In this document: piece after piece, positions 36,993 to 40,000 of the stretch
Layout: every line of letters starts with the position of its first letter
Numbering within the stretch: position 1 is the first letter of the stretch
NCBI GenBank assembly: GCA_012295275.1
Contig: CM022673.1
Span: forward strand, 8,912,811-8,952,810
Source: Chrysomallon squamiferum
Taxonomy: Eukaryota > Mollusca > Gastropoda > Neomphalida > Peltospiridae
Direction: 5' to 3'
Length of the DNA: 40,000 bases
Notes under the pieces: generated by a model
What the model saw: only the letters and a program-made list of their open reading frames with translations
What the model was told of the DNA's origin: nothing
The model's database searches: none
Position numbers and translations under genes: made by a program

Positions 36993-39000
36993 TTGTTTTA
37001 TTTGTTAGACGTAAGTTTATATACATTTTGATTATACGTAAGTCTCGTTCGTTATTATTTTCTTAAATTCTCTGGTTTCTATTCCTTTGTTCTGACATAT
37101 TTACAAATTCGTTCTTTTTCTTCTTTCTTTTCTTTTTCACAAAACATTAACTAATTTAAATTTGTCTTTTCACATTCTCATATGTTTTCATAATATTTGA
37201 ATATGTTAAAAAAGTAATTATTTTAACGAAATATATAACTCAAAACCTGAGGAATAATTTTGTATTAAAATCTCCAATGAATTTGTTATTAATATATTTT
37301 TGCACGTTAAAAATTATTTAAAACTAAAAACAGAACATTAGTTATTTAGATTTTTCGTTGTTGTTGTTTTGTTGTTTTTTAGCTTTTTAATATTCTAAAC
37401 TATTATCAAGACTGCTAGTTGCAAATAAGTAATCGATTTGTAATAATAAAGTAAGGCACCAAGATTTTAAATGTCAAAATATCTTCACTGCAGATATATA
37501 TTTAAATTTTTATTTTTATATATTACTATGTTTAAAATTAGAAGTTAAATAACGTTGAACGAGGGTTCTGACAACATCCAGTAATGACGGAATGGGAGTT
37601 GTTTAAAATAGGTAGCAAATGTGCAATTAAAATCGGATAATTATAGATTTGGGGTAATCTTCAGAAAAAAGACTAAGGATGAGCTCGTTTAACATTGATA
37701 TAATCTAATCAAAATCTGGTGTTTTTTTTTTTTTTTTTTTATATGTATATTATTTAATGTTTTTATTGTCATTAATGAAGTTTTTGGAAAAAAGTAAAGT
37801 TTTAAATTAGAAATATTAATATTACCAGTTTAATGGAACTATATCAATTTCACTGATAGAAAATAGGCAATGGTTTTGTCTCTTGTTCACTGTTTTTCAT
37901 TTATTTATTTATTTATTCGCTATTCACATGAAACTATATTTATTGTTTTCATTGTTCATAGAATTTTTCATTATATCAATGAAAAGATTTATCATAAATC
38001 TGGGTTCAGTCATTTTAAACTTCATGAACTCTGGTCTATAATACTCTTATATTTGAAAGAATAATAATAATTTAAAATAAATAACAAATAAATAAATAAA
38101 ATAAAATAAAATAAAATAAAAGAGAAGAAAATAAATAAATAATTCATAATTAAAAATTAAATAATAAAAATAATAATAATAAAGATGATGATGATGATGT
38201 TGATTATGATGATACTGATAATATAATGACAAAAAAGAAGAAATTCTTCTGTCAAATAATTAACCAATTGTTTTTTGTTTTTTTCATTCTTTTACAGATA
38301 TGTTAAAACTCATCACGATTATTAAATCAAGAAGCAAAAAGCAAATCTTTCAGAACAATTCATGGAAACTGAAATAAAGAAATAAAGAAATAAAGAAATA
38401 CAACATAAAAAAAAAATAAAAAAAATAACTAACAAAAAACACCAAACCCCCAAACAAACAAGAAGAATATCCTTACAAAGTAAAATGTGGTAAAAAATAT
38501 TATTATTTTTCATATTATTACTCACGTTTCTCATATTATTTTTCATATTATTAATATTATTATTGTTCGAATTAATATTATTCTTAGTAGTAGCTGCAGT
38601 AGTAGTAGTAGTAGTAGTAGTTGTTGTTGTTGTAGTAGATCAGCAGAAGCAGTAGCAGTAGTATTAGTTGTTTTTATGTTGTTGGTTTTTTTTGTATCAA
38701 TTAACAGTATGGGAACGGACATATCCTCGTCTTCTCAGCACAGAGGAAAACTCGTAACTAAGTAAATAAAATTGTAAAAGAAAGTAAGAAACTGAAAACA
38801 ATAATAATAATGAAATATTAATTTATGTGTTATGTAATAATGTTTTGTTGTGGTAGTATTTACTTCCAACAGGTGAGAGTATATGTACACAGACTTCCTT
38901 TGAATAACAACAATAACAACAATTTTTTCTTTTTTTAATAATTATTATTATTCTATCAGACACATTAGTAACACAGTCTAGATCTGATAAAGATTAAAAT
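36993..39000. other. Downstream flank of the BRICHOS gene
   Basis: Very AT-rich; poly-T at 37721-37740, AAAT/AAAAT units 38080-38120, GAAATAAA units near 38380, and GTA/GTT triplets 38588-38640. No gene is supported. Confidence 0.7.
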
Positions 39001-39131
39001 TACTGAACCCGCATGAACCGTTGAATGTCTCTCCTCTACCTGAGATTAAACATTCACAAAATTCAGTCTCTGTATTAAGTTACATGGTACACGCTTAGCG
39101 GGTTCGGCTCGAGACAAACTAGTGGTTAAAG
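39001..39131 (+). repeat. Dispersed repeat fragment shared with 32150-32270 and 20825-20852
   Basis: CCTGAGATT..TCAGTCT..GTAT..AGTTACA is shared with 32215-32270 in the same orientation. The edge GAGACAAACTAGTGGTTAAA (39111-39130) is present in reverse complement at 20826-20845. The family is unknown; the pieces look like ends of an old transposon. Confidence 0.55.
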
Positions 39132-39471
39132 TAATTAATGTTGTTTATATTCGAGACTTTTCTCTTTGTAGAAAACGTGCAGTCCACTTTGATGTGATTG
39201 AAAAAACAATGAAATGATAGAGAAACAACGGCAATACCAACAGTAACAGAAACAACGAACAATACCAATAACATGCACAACAGCATCAGCATCAACATCA
39301 ACAAAAGCAAAAACTGTCATCATTAAGATTTCTCTCTCTCTTGTCTCTTGTGCATGACATTAATCAGTATTCACAAAAGTATACTGATAAATATTCATTA
39401 TCGATCTCCTATTGTACATCTGTGTGTGTGTCAACAACAACAGTAACAACAACAACAACAACAACAACAAC

Positions 39472-39505
<34 letters not shown>

Positions 39506-39529
39506 TTAATAATATTAATTATAATAATA

Positions 39530-40000
39530 ACAACAAAAATAGTAAATAAATAAATAGATAAATAAATAAAATAAAAAATAAATAATATTATGATATTGCC
39601 GCGGTACACAGCTTGCTATTTGAATTCGCTGTTCCCAATTAACTCAGATATTATTTACACGGATAATTAATTAAATATTTCTTTTAAAGTTTTAATATCA
39701 AGTATGTTATCACGAATTAGTATTTTCCTTATATTTATACTTCAGTACACAAATCTCAGAAGCTTTTCTAAAGCAAGTAAATATTTTACTTAATTTGTGA
39801 TGTATGTTTGTGTGTCTGTCTGTATGTACATGGGCGTGTTTGTGTGTGTGTTCATTACTAGTGTTACTTCTTTCATTATTTTTTGTTTCTTTCTTTTACA
39901 GGAAAGCATTACGGGCAACTCTAATGTTCGTTCCGTTGTTTGGATTACAATACTTGTTATTTCACGTCAGACCTTCTCAAGATTTGCATCTCTAAACAGA
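39530..40000 (+). pseudogene. Degenerate partial copy of receptor introns 8-9 and exons 9-10
   Basis: 39530-39745 matches receptor intron 8 (about 23019-23232), including the shared GATATTGCCGCGGTACA motif. The copy then lacks roughly the next 95 bases (intron end, acceptor, most of exon 9), and resumes at 39756 with the exon 9 tail, intron 9 and exon 10. Exon-10-like 39902-39995 encodes KALRATLMFVPLFGLQYLLF, then runs through a one-base insertion to TAA at 39993. The exon 9 remnant also carries a one-base insertion, and its donor is GTAAAT. The copy reaches the window edge and may continue. It could be a partial duplication or the wreck of a tandem paralogue. Confidence 0.9.

Overview
The window is animal nuclear DNA, very AT-rich and unusually dense in microsatellites: (TC)n/(GA)n tracts of 60-133 bp, long (ATT)n/(AAT)n, (CA)n, (TATG)n and poly-A/T. 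Two multi-exon genes with GT-AG introns can be read, both on the + strand. A class B neuropeptide receptor with short exons in large simple-repeat-filled introns, together with a BRICHOS-type peptide precursor, fits a lophotrochozoan, most likely a cephalopod mollusc. That assignment is inference; the sequence carries no species-specific marker that I can prove.

Layout. 1-3012: upstream DNA with no gene found. 3013-24923: a secretin-family (class B1) G-protein-coupled receptor in 13 coding exons, 446 codons as modelled, with all six extracellular-domain cysteines and seven membrane segments. The phases of all twelve junctions agree. The N-terminal signal peptide is not found, so the 5' end is provisional. 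24924-28133: 3' flank with a remnant of a pogo/Tigger-type miniature element, a long (TC)n tract and (AAT)n tracts. 28134-34220: a repeat-rich region with three copies of one unidentified ~0.8-1.0 kb interspersed repeat (two forward, one inverted) and an internally deleted Tigger/pogo DNA transposon. 34258-36964: a compact six-exon gene for a 180-residue secreted precursor. It has a TATA box and initiator at ideal spacing, a signal peptide, a BRICHOS-like proregion with two cysteines, a Lys-Arg cleavage site, and a 32-residue C-terminal peptide with four cysteines that can fold as a beta-hairpin. This is the arrangement of BRICHOS-type antimicrobial peptide precursors such as the annelid arenicins. 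36993-40000: simple-repeat-rich flank ending in a degenerate partial copy of receptor introns 8-9 and exons 9-10, with a frameshift and stop.

The two genes share no obvious pathway. The receptor would sense a peptide hormone through a cyclic-AMP-type G-protein response. The small gene would export a hydrophobic disulfide-rich peptide chaperoned by its own BRICHOS domain. The most novel item is the BRICHOS peptide gene; next are the three-copy repeat family whose inverted copy abuts that gene's promoter, and the decayed receptor duplicate at the right edge.
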